Shown piece after piece: positions 10,979-23,600 of a stretch of DNA of 64,000 nucleotides. Position 1 is the stretch's first letter. The number at the start of each line of letters is the position of its first letter. The position numbers and the translations under genes were made by a program. Source of the DNA: Anthostomella pinea (lineage: Eukaryota > Ascomycota > Sordariomycetes > Xylariales > Xylariaceae); NCBI GenBank assembly GCA_963556695.1, contig CAUWAG010000008.1, positions 1,798,001-1,862,000 on the forward strand, in the 5' to 3' direction. A model generated the notes under the pieces. The model ran no database searches and was not told where the DNA came from. It worked only from the letters and a program-made list of their open reading frames with translations.

Positions 10979-12671
10979 ATGTCGTCGCACATTGCTCACC
11001 AAGCCATGGCTACAACCGACGATCCCAACCAGCCACGGCTATCTGGCTCGTCACGCCTCCTCCCGTCCGTTCTCCTGTCCAACTACTCGACCTACCGCCC
11101 ACAAGCCTTCCAGCCAACATGCACTCATCTTACCATGACACGCATCTATGACAAGGAGTTCGTATGCGCCATGTGTGGTCGGTCTGGCCAGTAGGGCTGG
11201 CTATACCGATGCATCCAGGATCGGGAGCCCCTTATCGAGGATGCCATCAGAAAGAGTCATCCTGTAGGTCTTACCGCCATATTCACCACTACATTCATCA
11301 CTGCTTGGGTAATGGGCTAACTGGAATCCATCATTAGGTGAGCTTCGATCTTCTCGGTGTCTCACTCAGCGTAATGCTGTCGCCTGGGCCACGAAGCGCT
11401 GAGAGACGATCTGACAAGCTCAATTTCCTCACCGAGACCCCCCTTGACCAGTTGAATAACTACACTCCTGGGCAGGTGGTGACTATCCTTCGGCAAAGAG
11501 AGCATGTAAGTGTCCCTTGCCCAGGAGATCTACGGGAATGCTAACTTGGGAAGCTGCTGGAGGTCCTCCACCGTGAGCAAATGACGGCGAACCAGAAGTT
11601 GCTGCCATACTATCTCCCCTCGCCGGGTATCAGTCGCTTCATTGAACCTCCGCCTGGTTCTCGCTACCCGGCTAATGAGAAGCCCTGGGTTCCTCGCGAG
11701 AACGCAGAGTGTCAGGCTAAGTATTGCCATCGTTGCCGCCCTTCTTGCGCACTGAGGACGTACTTAAGCCTGAATGCGATTCTCAACGACGAGATTCCCC
11801 CTTCTGCAGCCACTGGGTTCGGCTTCCACCGCATGGGTACACGGCCAGTTGTCGATGTGGAAGTCATCAGATATATCGGTCTGCGACCAGTGCCCTGGGT
11901 ATGCTCTTCAAGTGTTCCATCATTCTCATAGACACATGCTAACTCCCTCATAGCCCAAGGCTGGACCCTCGACGGTTCCTTCATCGCCCTCGTCTGATGG
12001 TTCGGATTGGACCTTTACGGACGTTACAGACGTTATTGAGCCTCATCTCGTTGGCGCGGCTGGCATCGAAAGAGATTCCACGCCGACCCCAGGAGAGACC
12101 CCGTCTATCGACAGTATTATCTGCACGCCTCCACGGCATGATGTCCCTGACAAGATTCGTCCCGCTTGGTCTCCGCCTCCGACTCCGTCTGCTTGGGTAG
12201 GATCACGTTTGCACAAGAGTGGTATGACGACCTTTGAGCATCATCCACCTGTCTATGACGGCCGAAGGTAAGCCCTCGTCACTCCCAAATCACTTCAATA
12301 CCGGTATCAGTCTTTGCTAAGAATTACTCAGTCCCGCCTCTTTGAGAACGAACGAACAGGTCCGCAACCAAGTTCTCAGTTCCATCGAATGCAAAGAGCT
12401 ACAGCCCACCTGCGATACTAAGGAGCTCCAGTCTATTAGCTCGCATGCGCCCTCTGGAAAAGCGACGTTCATCAGGGCTCTGTTGACTCCGCTTCCTGCT
12501 CCTACCTCCGAGGAGAACTTCTGCCTGCGTGATGATGTGACTTCCATGATGCTGGAAGAAATGGAGGAGAGACATTTCCACCAGGAGCCCTTGGAAGTTG
12601 GTGACCACGGCGTTGCTGTTCTCGAGGAGAGCCTTGGCCTGGGCGTTCCTGACGTTATTTCCCAGGTCTAA
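10979..12671 (+). pseudogene. Conserved fungal zinc-ribbon-like protein gene interrupted by an in-frame TAG
   Basis: Five exons join cleanly: 10979-11263, 11338-11505, 11554-11898, 11954-12267 and 12332-12671, with good GT-AG sites and matching phases, for about 483 residues. I recognise a family of uncharacterised filamentous-fungal proteins: MTRIYDKEFVCAMCGRSG with a CxxC pair, then GWLYRCIQDRE, then DKLNFLTETPLDQLNNYTPG, a Cys-rich block CHRCRPSC, GFGFHRMGTRPVVDVEVIR, and a conserved C-terminus HGVAVLEESLGLGVPDV. The only defect is TAG at 11192-11194 in exon 1, directly before GWLYRC. All exons downstream keep frame, so the lesion is young, or it is read through, or it is a base error. No GT-AG intron of plausible length removes it (a 33 nt GTATGC...TAG option is too short). 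An alternative start ATG lies at 11006. The biochemical role is unknown. Confidence 0.72.
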
Positions 12672-13100
12672 GGTGTTTGAGATCGCCTCACTATGACATG
12701 GATAGACCCGTCTAGGATATGAGGCTGCTAGGACACGAGGTTGTGTTGGAGATTGAGGTTTGTGGGTATTGCGTTCTATTCTCTGGCGGGTGCGTGTTGA
12801 ATTACTCCGATCAGTCATAAGGATTACTCTGACAGTCATAACGGTATCTGTACTTAATAGAACTTCGTTGCTAGACGGAAAGACAGTCCTAATTCCACCT
12901 AACCCCTCGGCCTTGCAAATAAGAAGTGACGTCAGAAAAGGGGCACTTGACGACTAGAAAAAAGGGGTACATTGAGTGTCAGGCAGCTTCCGAAGTTTTT
13001 CCGTCGTTAGACTTCATCTCGCTCACGAGCGCCGCCGGCTTCGCAAGTCTGTTTCTAAAGCAAGCAACTTCACAATTTCGAAGCCGAGTCGCACAATCTC
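12672..13100. other. Intergenic, tandem genes
   Basis: 429 bp between two plus-strand genes; nothing distinctive. Confidence 0.4.
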
Positions 13101-14582
13101 TTGCCCGCATTGTTGCTGGACATTATGCGGCTGGGTATACGCATGCCTAGAGTTGCTTGTCGCACACCTATAGGCTTCCTCGAGTGGAACCTCAGAAGCA
13201 AAGGGAGCACCTGCAGGCGGGTCCTACACATGACATCGCAACGCGCCAGCGGCAACTCCCAGCAGGTCCCTGCGACATGGCTACGTCGGGTGTTGGAAGA
13301 TGACCACAAGCCGCCAAAACTCTACGCTTGGACGCCGGACAGTATATCAAGCGGTGCAGCCCGGCTGAAGAAGACGGCGGGAGCAAACTCAGGCGACGAT
13401 GAGCGGCGTCGCATACACATCCTGGGCATCGGCAACATGGGCCGTCTGTACGCAACATGCCTAGCCAAGCTGGCTAATAGGCCTCCCATCGCCTTAGTCG
13501 TCCATCGGAAAGAATTATTGGAGCATTGGGTCTCACAGCCCGGGATCGAGTTTACGCGCCACGGCAAGGTCGGGAAGAATACGGATTTCGACATCGAGTG
13601 GTGGACGGATGAGCAGCCAACACAAGGCCCCGTCACAGAGCCCGCTTCGGGCAGGGGGATAAGCAATCTCGTCGTGGCCACCAAAGCCTCAGATGCCATC
13701 CCACAGGTTGACAGGCTACGGGGCTATCTGGACAGCAACTCGACTGTCGCATTCACGCAGAACGGCATGTGCAAGCTCTGGCCTCCCTTCGGAGAGCAAT
13801 ACGTGCGAGCCCGGTTCCCGGGCGCCACGAGTCCGAGCTGGATCGCCTGCGTCACCACGCACGGCGTCATCTCCCTCGGGCCCTTTAGGAGCATCCACGC
13901 CTCGCCGGCCGATGCCTGGGTCGGTTCCGTGATGATGCCAAAACCAAAGCCAGAAAACAACACGGCAGGTGAAGGACCCAGTTACCTGATCGAGCAGATC
14001 GCCAACGCCCCGGACCTGGCCGCTCGCCGGGTATCGATGAAAGAGCTTTGGGTTGCGCAGCTTGAGAAGCTGGTCGTCAATGCGGTTATTAATCCATTGA
14101 CTGCCGTCCTCGACTGCAAGAACGGAGAGCTCTTCGTCGAGCGTGGTGATGGCCTGTCGGAGGTTATCGATAGGCTGCTCGATGAGGCGAGCAGGACCCT
14201 CAGGGCGCTGGTGCGCGACCCGGCCAACGACGAGATCTTCGCAGAACCGGCCACCAAAGACCGGGACGGGTACGCGTTAGAGCATGTTGCCCGTAGACTG
14301 GCTCAGGCCCATGAGGAGCTCGATCGGAGATTCGCGTTACCGCGGCTGCGGGAGATGCTGCTCGGTGTGGCTGCCAAGGTCACGGAGAATACGAGCTCCA
14401 TGCTGCAGGATGTTCGGGCGGGCAAGCAGACGGAAATTAACGATTTCAATGGCTGGCTTGTGGAGACGGCGAGGTATTTGGATGGAGATATCAGATTACC
14501 GACGCACGAACGATTGATCGCGCTGGTTAAGGCGCGGACTACGCTTACTAGGGAGGAGATCTGCGAGAGGCTTCTTGCATGA
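13101..14582 (+). CDS. 2-dehydropantoate 2-reductase (ketopantoate reductase, PanE/ApbA family)
   Basis: Single exon, 493 residues. The NADPH-binding Rossmann motif GIGNMG lies at residues 109-114, followed by ATCLAKLANRP; later come VATKASDAIPQVD, TQNGMCKLWPPFG, TTHGVISLGPF, and the C-terminal catalytic-domain block KLVVNAVINPLTAVLDCKNG. This is the fold that reduces ketopantoate to pantoate in pantothenate/CoA synthesis. It is longer than yeast Pan5 (379 aa): about 100 residues precede the Rossmann motif, with several Arg and hydrophobic residues, compatible with a mitochondrial presequence or an upstream start choice. Several distant fungal paralogues have unproven substrates, so family is sure but substrate is inferred. 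Confidence 0.9.
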   Translation: MPALLLDIMRLGIRMPRVACRTPIGFLEWNLRSKGSTCRRVLHMTSQRASGNSQQVPATWLRRVLEDDHKPPKLYAWTPDSISSGAARLKKTAGANSGDDERRRIHILGIGNMGRLYATCLAKLANRPPIALVVHRKELLEHWVSQPGIEFTRHGKVGKNTDFDIEWWTDEQPTQGPVTEPASGRGISNLVVATKASDAIPQVDRLRGYLDSNSTVAFTQNGMCKLWPPFGEQYVRARFPGATSPSWIACVTTHGVISLGPFRSIHASPADAWVGSVMMPKPKPENNTAGEGPSYLIEQIANAPDLAARRVSMKELWVAQLEKLVVNAVINPLTAVLDCKNGELFVERGDGLSEVIDRLLDEASRTLRALVRDPANDEIFAEPATKDRDGYALEHVARRLAQAHEELDRRFALPRLREMLLGVAAKVTENTSSMLQDVRAGKQTEINDFNGWLVETARYLDGDIRLPTHERLIALVKARTTLTREEICERLLA

Positions 14583-15692
14583 AATGGGAGAGACCGTGCC
14601 TGTTGGTTCTCCTCAATCAGCACTCAGGTGGTCGAATTGAAAACTCTGCTATGGTCCTTTTTAAGGGGCTTTCACGATCATGCCAACTCTATCTGTCATA
14701 ATAATTTACAGTGGGGGTTACCTAAAGCTTGATATCATCGTAGTTTTCTTTAATATAAATGTACTGCTATAATCAAGACTAACTAATTAAATAGATTGAT
14801 TTTACCTTAGATTTTTAACCATTTACTTTTATAATGAAAGAACTACTAGGTATATTTAATCGACATTCATATATAAAAGTTATATAAAAAGTGATTTATT
14901 TAACCGTTTAAATCAATAGATTTTTTACTTACGTTACTAGCGGTAAGATTAATTTAAAATATAAAAATAAAACCCGTATACGCTTTTATATCTATACGGT
15001 TACAATGTGGCTGCTTAAGAAGCTAAACGGATATACTTTAAAATAAGTATATATTAAGTGTAGTTATAAGTATTGTTATCTCGCAATAATAGCTAAGTAC
15101 GTAACCTTTTTTTAAAGCTTAAAGCCGCTTTTTAAAAAGAAGTAGCATTGCCTAGCTCGTTATAAAGCAGCGTTTTTAAATAACAAGTACTTATTTTTAA
15201 GTAGTAATGCTACCCGTTTCTAGGTATAGTTAATACTGCTAGATTGCTGAGCCCCGGAACGTGTGATTTTCAGGGATGCGTTGGCCCTAACTCTCTAGGC
15301 TGCGCGCAGCGCAGATCGGAGCGAGCTGATAGGCTTGTCAAGGTCGTCGGACAATAAACCGTTTGATACACAGAGAAAGCCGCATCTTGATAAAATGGAC
15401 AAGTCCGGACATATCAGCAGCGGCCCGCTGGCGAATAATTCACCTTGCGAACTTCCACCGTTTGGCAACCCGGGTCGCGACCTGAAGACATGCGGCTCCC
15501 TTCTCTTGGCCATCCATTGGCAGAAGGTTCTTTTGGAATCCCTGTGGTTGTGGCTTAGCTGGTGGCTGGTGATGTGGCCAGTGCTCACTCCAAAAGATTC
15601 CGGCTGATCGCTGAGATAAACAGACAGGAGGTAAGAGAAGTCGTCGACTTCAACGCCAGGTCACCGTCGACAGGACCTCACCTCAAAGCAAC
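14583..15692. other. Intergenic region containing an AT-rich island
   Basis: No gene. The middle is the AT island listed separately; base composition is normal on both sides. Confidence 0.6.
14699..15244. repeat. AT-rich, RIP-like relic
   Basis: About 550 bp of very AT-rich DNA with sharp edges: counted G+C is 12/60 in the line from 14821, 15/60 from 14941 and 17/60 from 15001, against roughly 50-60 percent in the flanks. TpA, ATA and TTTAA steps dominate and no long open frame survives. This is what repeat-induced point mutation (C to T, mainly at CpA) leaves of a transposable element. No terminal repeats or target duplications can be seen, so the parent element is unknown. Confidence 0.7.
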
Positions 15693-17616
15693 ATGCGTAA
15701 CCGAACTTCCGCGGGCTTTAGCACGAAATTGCACGTCTCTGGTCGATTGCTAGCAGTGCCGATAGACGCGAAGAATGACGGTCCATACGAGGCTCTGGAT
15801 CCGAGCCGAAGAGAGATTCGACTCCTCGACCTGCTTCCTTCCAAGGACGCAGACGCTCAAATACACGGCAATCTGCGGACGGTCTCACTGGAAGACCGCC
15901 CGCGCTGCGAAGCCCTGTCGTACACCTGGGGATCACCATCGGAGGGACGAAGCATTCTCATCGGCAAAGTCTACCATGTGGGAGTCACCAACAACCTCTT
16001 CCGAGCACTGCGATGGTTTCGTAGGTCTCGGCATGAGCGTACTATGTGGATTGATGCCATATGCATCAACCAGTCGGACACTGCGGAGCGATGCAAGCAA
16101 GTCGCTATCATGGGCGACATCTACAAGTCGGCAGAGTGCGTAGATGTCTGGCTAGGGGATGTGCAGGGCCCGTTGCCACGCATGCTCACGGGACGACTGC
16201 ATCGCTCATGCTATGCTATACGTATGGCGATTCAGGAATTGCGTGACAACCGAATGTCTCCTAAATTCGCCTTGGAATTATTTCGATCAGGCTGCCCATG
16301 GGTACGCCGTAGACAGGCCGAAAAGCTGGAAGCTGCGATTCGTGATTCGGAGCCGAAATGGGCGGAGCGAGCATGGGTGAGGCAAGAATTCCTGCTGAAC
16401 TCTACCGTGTTCCTCTGCTTCGGCTCTGAACGGACCAAATGGGAAGCTGAGAAGATTTGGTTCTTGGAAAAAATTGGAACAATCGAGGCGTTGGATGCCG
16501 TGCTTTACCGACCTCATCCAAACCATAGAAGGCTTGGATTACCTTAAGAAGATCAAACCAGACTGGGGCTTCCGCCATGCAAGTGACAAAGGGTCCAAGG
16601 AACGGTGGCCGCTGAACGATATCCGTTCTAGACTCCGGAACGTCGAAGCCTCGGACCCCAGGGACATGGTTTACAGCCTCCTGGGCGTTCTTCCGCTTCA
16701 ACAAGCCGCTCTTATCGATGCTGACTACGGTGTACCCTGTGCAGATGTTTACGCTAAAGCCACTTTTGCTAGCATAACGTATGACGGTCATCTGCTGACT
16801 CTGTCGAACACCGTATTCAAATACGATGATATCCCATTTCTACCGTCTTGGGCGAACAACTTCCGGCATGAGTTTCCACACGCCGCCTTTACCAAAGAAA
16901 CGTCACTCTATCACATGGACTTCTTGCCCGAACCTCTCTTGGGCGGAGACTGTAAGGCGCTGACCGTCTATGGCCTCCCGCTAGACTCGATCACATCTGT
17001 CGTACCACTGCCGGAGGGGGCCGACCATCGCAGGATTTGGCGCTCCAATTCCCATACAATGAGCACTTTTGCCCAAGCGTTGTCTGATGGACTTGATAAG
17101 TTCACAATGCGGCTTGCCGATGATACTACGCGGCTGTTCCAAGACCATCCGTGGCTGCCTTCCGTTAGGTTACGTGCGGACGAAGAGACTGCCGCGGGCT
17201 CCCTACTCGACTGGTGTAGAATCAAATCATACAGCTCGTACCTAAACGTAGTCAAAATTCTCAGCGAAGTTTTCAGTCGATGGCACCGAAGCATAGAGCC
17301 ACCGTTTGACGACCGCCCTTTCCAGTACTTGAGGCATTTGGGCGATGGGTTTTTTTTCGACCATGCTCGGATCGTTGACGGGGATGCTTGCTTCTTCACC
17401 ACGAAGACAGGCTTAGTTGGACTGGCTCCCGGCACACTTAAAGTCGCAGATCAAGTGGTCCTGGCGCCACGCGCCCTGCTCATTCTGCGTACCGCAGATG
17501 ACAATCGATGGACTTTCCGCGGTCTTGCCTATGTTCATGGCGTCTCTGGTGTGCTTGCTCCTCTCATTCCGCACGAGGTTTCCAGGAGTCATGTGGACGA
17601 GTTCGTCATCATCTAG
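15693..17616 (+). pseudogene. HET-domain (heterokaryon incompatibility) protein, frameshifted
   Basis: The first frame (15693-16547) opens with a classic HET domain: YEALDPSRREIRLLDLLP, CEALSYTWGSP, TMWIDAICINQSDTAER, QVAIMGDIYKSAECVDVWLG. The second frame (to TAG 17616) carries the rest: WPLNDIRSRLRN, SDPRDMVYSLLGVLP, DADYGVPCADVYAKA, SWANNF, and the usual C-terminal block CFFTTKTGLVGLAPGTLKVA followed by DQVV and ALLILR. They join if one base is dropped from the run of six A at 16468-16473, which would give about 640 residues. HET proteins trigger cell death after fusion of unlike hyphae. It is either a pseudogene, a frameshifted allele or a sequencing indel; no intron of normal size fixes the frame. 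It lies 450 bp downstream of the AT island. Confidence 0.8.
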
Positions 17617-20600
17617 AACCAAGAAGTCTGCTATGTCTTCTGGGGTTTTGACGATAGCCGATAAGCTCGACGTAGGATGGACTCCAATAGCTACAACATC
17701 GACGGCAGCTTATCCTATACCCACTCCTCACTGCCCTGCAGTATTCCTCTGCCTGAGCGCCGACGCTGCCGCTCTTGCCTGATGGCTCCCTCACTTAATA
17801 GCTTCGAACAGCCGTCTCACTCGAAGCGCTAGAGCCTGGCTCGCCCGGGTATATCTGACTCCATGGGAGAGAATAGCGGTAGCGGAGATGACAGCTACGA
17901 CATCATTTTTGGGGATGACGGAGACGATAGCCCCTCACGTGTGCTGGGACGGGCGAAGCGATGCCTATGCCTGAGGACCGGCAGCGCTAGGGAGGTGAAT
18001 GAGACCGAAAACTATGTCATCAATACAGCACTTGCTAACGGAGAATCAGTGTGTTGCGTCCGAAAACTGACCTGGTCAATAATAATACTTGGTGACCCTT
18101 TCAGTGGTTGCATGTCGGTTTTCTAGATTGCTTTCGAGAGGGTAGTGACGGCTGGGCGCGCGAAAGGTGCCTACTCGAACACGTTGATGCTGCGTTGCCT
18201 GCTTCTTGTGAGAATGGCAGTGCTCACGTACGCTGATTAACTAGACGCTTCGGTAGGCTGTTGAAGTGGAGTACATACCTGCCGCCGGTCAGAATAGGGG
18301 CAGACATATGCTCGACCCCGGCCACGCAGTCCGAGTCTGACAAGCAACAGAGTGGTCGTTCCAGGCCAAGAAAAGTGACACGAAGTGCGATGAACTGTAA
18401 TCCATTTGTGTCTACTACCATGCCATGGGTGCCATCAGATACCCGATCTCACTATATTGCTCCATGGCCCCTATCGCTCTGACCCGGGAACGTCGTCAAT
18501 TAGTCAGTATGGCGCAATCCGACCTTACTGTCACCCCTTGAGAGCTGTGGTACGTCTGATGGCGGTAATTATTGGCATTACTGAGAGAAGCAACTGACCC
18601 AAGGACCCACCTTGGGAGTAGACAGCTAAGGGGCTCAAGAGGAGAGCGGAAACATGATGCAAATGCAAGCGGCAGTCCGCAGTCCAACGATTCGGAATGA
18701 GCGTTCGAACAGGCTCCCGAACACCATGATGCATGCGGTGAAGGATGCAGTCGGTAAGATCCAACCTCCATACTGGCTAAAGGGGGGTAATTGAATATAT
18801 GCGCTCAGGGAACATTCGGGGCTGTAGCCACCTGAGTCACGGAAGGAACGTCTGAACCAATGAGTGCCACCTTGGTATGTCCCAAATGTCCAGAGGCAGA
18901 AAGTGCGACGGGTGTGAATCTGGCAGGCACCGGCTCTGAACAGTCCTGCCACTTCCATTGCTAGAAAAACCACCTGGCATCCATCCACTGCATCCACCCA
19001 CCTCCCATGTCTGTTCTTTGGTGAATCGGTACAGCCCACTCTCTGAGTTGACTCCGAGAGTCTCTTTGATTGGCAACTGCCTTCGAGATCTGCCGGGAAG
19101 GGCAGGCTGCTGTGACATTCCGCATATGCTCGCCAAGGACATCATCCTCCCGGGGCTTCACGAACCAACAAGGCCCAGCCAGCGTCACAACACTCGTTCC
19201 CGTTTGAATGGCACTAAATGCCTGCACGCGGACCGCGGTTGGCAGCTCATCACAAGTCGCCGCCAATGGCTGGCTCGTACTGACAACTTCATCATCACAC
19301 CGCCAGAAGATCGCATGAATTCGGGTGCAGACCTGCTCCTGCTGCAGCTGCGGAGGCACTCGACCTCCAAGGCCGACAGGTCTCGAGGTCTCGAGAATGG
19401 ACCCCTCGCCTGCAGACGGATAGACTAGGCAAGCTTTCGCGAGCCTGTCAAGGCCACCGGTACGGCTTACCCTCCTTCAGCGCGTCCTGCGTTGTCCCCC
19501 GCGATGAGTCTGGCTTTTGGCGAGGTGTGACCGTTCCATTAACACAGGCCCAATATAGGGAAGGGTCGACAACAGGGCCGAGAACTCCCCTGAACATCCG
19601 CACTTAAACCCCCACAACAGAACATTCCTTGTACCCCCGAGGCCTCTGTATGCGCTGCTCGAGCCCAAATGAACCCACTGTCGGTCAGCAAGGACGGGAT
19701 TGACTGGTTAGACAAGCAGCATACCGCCCTCGCCCGGCCTGCCACTGCCACCCAGTGACAGAGAGGACACATGGACCGAGCATCTGACCTTTGAAAGGAG
19801 CGTTGGCAATCTCTTCGCGGATTGGTTGGGTAGTGCTGACACCACTGTGGTTCCTCTCATTCATATACCCACACATATACCCCTAAGCGCCATCGATGGA
19901 GCTTGGGGGCTTCTTGGCTCTGGAAAAGCGTTGCTGGAATGTTGTCGAACGCGAGTCAGGTAGTCGCAGCCTCTGACGAAGCTTGATCTCCGCGGCCTCT
20001 TCAGATTCCACGAACTCTGAGATAGCGAAAGTTGGCAGTTCAGACTCGATGTATCGGATCACCTCACCAATTTCCGTACTCATGAGGAGGACCTGAACGC
20101 CGAGACACGACACCACGCCTCGCACAGTTGGAGTTGGGATTGAATTACCAATACCCTAGAGACCACAGTTCACCGACATCCCCATTGTGTGTAATCTTCG
20201 CGACCAGGCTTGTGCAAAAACGGCCCACCAAGACGTCTGTCACCTTGCCGTGATTTGGGTCTCTTGATAGCTGGCTGGCGCAAAGATCGGTCAATATCGG
20301 TTGCGGTCGCGAAACCGAACCAGGGGCTTTGACGTTCATTTGGCTACCAAAGACTCCCCAGCATGCGACAGGCTCTCCCCACAGTGCCCACAGCTGCCCA
20401 GTGCACACATCATCTGGCTTGTCTGGGACCCGGTCGTACAGACTGCGATGGCGATGGAAATTCTCCGATTGGCCTATGCAGATCGCAGTGAGTGCATCAA
20501 GCGATGTCAAAAACCAAAAATCAAGCCATCGGGATCGTCTCCAACACCCAGAGGTTGGTTGATAATGGTCAACAAAACAAGGCAAGCTACTCGTCTTTGC

Positions 20601-23600
20601 TACGACCCCTGCGCAAACATCATCTTCGGATTAGACGTTTTGCTTTCTCGAGGAAGGAAGACAGCCGAGTCGGCGAGAGCTGCTAATGACACTGTAGCAC
20701 GGGCGACACGCATGAAAGAAATCGCTACTGCTGTCCGGGTCATCTGGTGAAACCGTGATCAGTGGTGATCTGTGCTATGCCCTCAGATCCACTGACCAAT
20801 GTTCGTCCAATCATGCAAACCCAACATCGGATGAGGTTCTGCTTTGAGCCTCATTCATGTCGCTTGGGCGGTTGCGAGCAGATAGTGGACCAGTGATCGC
20901 TGGTTCAACCTGCCAATTCACACTCTAGGAATTGTTCCGTAGGGGAGCATCTCATCTATTTCGTATCGAGGTCGACTGGTCACATGACGCCACTGCGATC
21001 GTCTTTGAACCTTGTCGACTTGCCTCGCTTATTAGATTTCCTAGGCCCTGCCGGCAAGTCACGGAACTGGACTGTGGGGTCACCAGTCGCTTAGGCGTGA
21101 GTTGCTTGGCTTTCCTGGCGGAACTAAGGCGTACAGCATGCCGCATTGTAACTTGGCCTCAGCCCTTTCGCTGATCATGAGAACATCATTCATCATTTCA
21201 AACTTGTACCCAATGGGTTTCAGGAAACGCCGGAAGCCAATGCCTTGTGTCCCATCCGCCGTCCCGTTTGATGCGGAAGATCCGGGTCGATCGGGACCGT
21301 TGTGCGCCGAGCCCACATCGGACATCGATCTGTCAGACCGTCATGTTGGCCTACGCCGGGCCCCTGGTCAGACCATCTTATGCACAAGAACTCACACAGC
21401 GTGTAGAGCACACCAAAAAAAAACTGCGAGCCCGCGTGATGATGTGTGCATGCTGCAGGAACCTGGCTTCCTGGGAAGGTCGGCTACCGGTAACAGGCTG
21501 GACCCTGCCCGTCGTCTCTGTCCCGCTGGACGCCTGTCTTCGGCAAGAAATTCCCCTCATGTGCGATTAAAGCTCCTAAAGTTGCGGCAACAGGGGCCTG
21601 ATCTGACGACCCCTCACGGCAAGGCGGGCGGCAGTTGAAACTCGATCAAGTCGTGGCAGACTGGCAGCCGCACACCGAGCAGCAGGGCAGGAGAGGAGTT
21701 GGGTCCAATCTCAGCCTGCAACATTCAGCCTCTAGCATTGCATGCAACCACGCCAGCATTCACAGCAGGACCAACTTATCACGGCGACGGAACGCTATGT
21801 TTAAATTTGCCACCTATCTAGGCTGTACCTATACTGGGTAGCACCCCTACCAACTTGCCAGGCTCGCCAGGGCGAGCCTGGGAGATCTTGTAACATTGTG
21901 GCCAGGTTTCATAACCTTCCGCATCTCGACGTTGCTTCGTGGCTCTAGCTTCCACAATCTACTTTAAGCGACGCTGGCGGGCTGACGATAGACAGCGCGC
22001 ATGCCTATTTGCTGTATCACGACGAGAGTCTCAAGGCTGCTTCACATGAATATACAGACTGGCGCACATGACTACCAAAGCCAGCTCGCTACTTGACTGG
22101 TCTCAAGTCATGCAATCGACGGGGTGTTCCGGCAAGAGATCCCTCACCTGGACCGCCGCGTACACTAATGAGATCTCTCACCGCAAGATTAAGCTTTACA
22201 TCCTTGAGTCCTTGGTCGTGCCAGATGGACTTACTAAGGCCTTCACTGGTGGCTTCCACTCACGTGGGTCGCACCCAACCGACGATATGCGCAGCCAGGT
22301 GAACGACACAGAGTCCAACACGGTATGCCCCGAAGCCGATTCGGCAGTGAGATGTGTGTTGGTGCAAAGCCGGGAAATCACAGCGCCAAGGCTATTGCAT
22401 ACGTCGAGCGAGTTTCTACTCGGGGAAGAGAGGTGCTCGAGTCAGGATGTTCGTGGACTGAAGAGCACCCACAAGCCCTAGAGTAGAACGGGCTGTGAAA
22501 CTGCAGGCGCCGTATTAAGTGGTGAATTCTCCGTGCCGCAAGTGCAGGTGCTTCCCTCGTGCGCCAGGGGCACGGAGAGTAAGAACCGTCGACTGGGATG
22601 GGGAAAGATGGGAGGGTATATCGCTGAAGCGCTATATGTGTGACAATGACAGCACACACCACATGTGTCCACTCACAGGCGCACAGGGTGGCGAACCCTA
22701 AACGGGAGAACCTGCCTGAGTTACAATGCAGCAGAGGGCAGATCGAGGTTTCAGATCAGACACTCGCCTGTCTGCCTGCCTCCACGTTTTTGCGTGCCCG
22801 TTTCGCTACCACCTCTGGCGGCTCGCTGACCCACCTCTACGTGTTCTCGTCCACGACACCCGAGGTTAGCTAGGTAACTCATAGTTTGATCAGCTTGCAG
22901 CCATCCTATCCGCAATGACGGATACGCCTTGCCCGACACCCGAGACTGGCGCCTATGTCCATGCCCCGGCCCCGGGCCGGTAGCTCAAAACTCTCGCAGC
23001 ATAATTATAAACACCTTACTGCAGTATCTAGGTTTGTGTGAAGCGTTTGCTGGATAGTCCTGTGTATGCGGAGGAGCAGCAGCCACAGTCCCAGGGGCTT
23101 GTTTCACGGACCGGTACCCCAGATGCTCAGGGGTCCCGTGCACACAAATAAGTGGTTGGTAATATACCGACAACCAGAGAAGCAGGCCGGGTCGATCATC
23201 TTATTTCGATTCTTGTTATCGGTAGGAGTGGTACTAGAAACAACGCAGAGCCCGTTGTTCTTGTTTTTGTTTCTCACCTCACCCTCGCTCTCAGATGGGA
23301 GCTCCGCAGTAAGCTGGAGACAATGTAACGCGGCCCCGTATTTTCCGTCTCTTGTCTTCGGCTCTCTCTCGCCAACGCCTTCTTCGCTCCTGAGAGGAAG
23401 CCTGAGCTGGGAAACGAACGGTAGACACAGTAGAGACATGTTTTAACAAAATGAGGGAAGTGACATCGTCAGAGTAAACATTGAAAGGCAGAAGTGATTA
23501 ATGCCATTGAGGTTATTAGTAGGTAGTAAGTAACTGTAGGTAAAGATGGTGCTACGATCCGTAGAAGGGCCGTGATATGCTGCTGCTCTGCCGTGGTGGA

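Noticed and set aside
17863..18126. 87-codon plus-strand frame after the HET gene
   Set aside because: No similarity recognised and no exon partner; acidic start is not enough evidence.
20145..20750. Overlapping open frames on both strands (20145-20585 minus, 20301-20750 plus)
   Set aside because: They cannot both be coding, neither has a known motif, and no splice chain extends them.
22378..22672. Minus-strand frames with a few Cys/His residues
   Set aside because: Spacing does not fit any zinc finger and composition follows the other strand.
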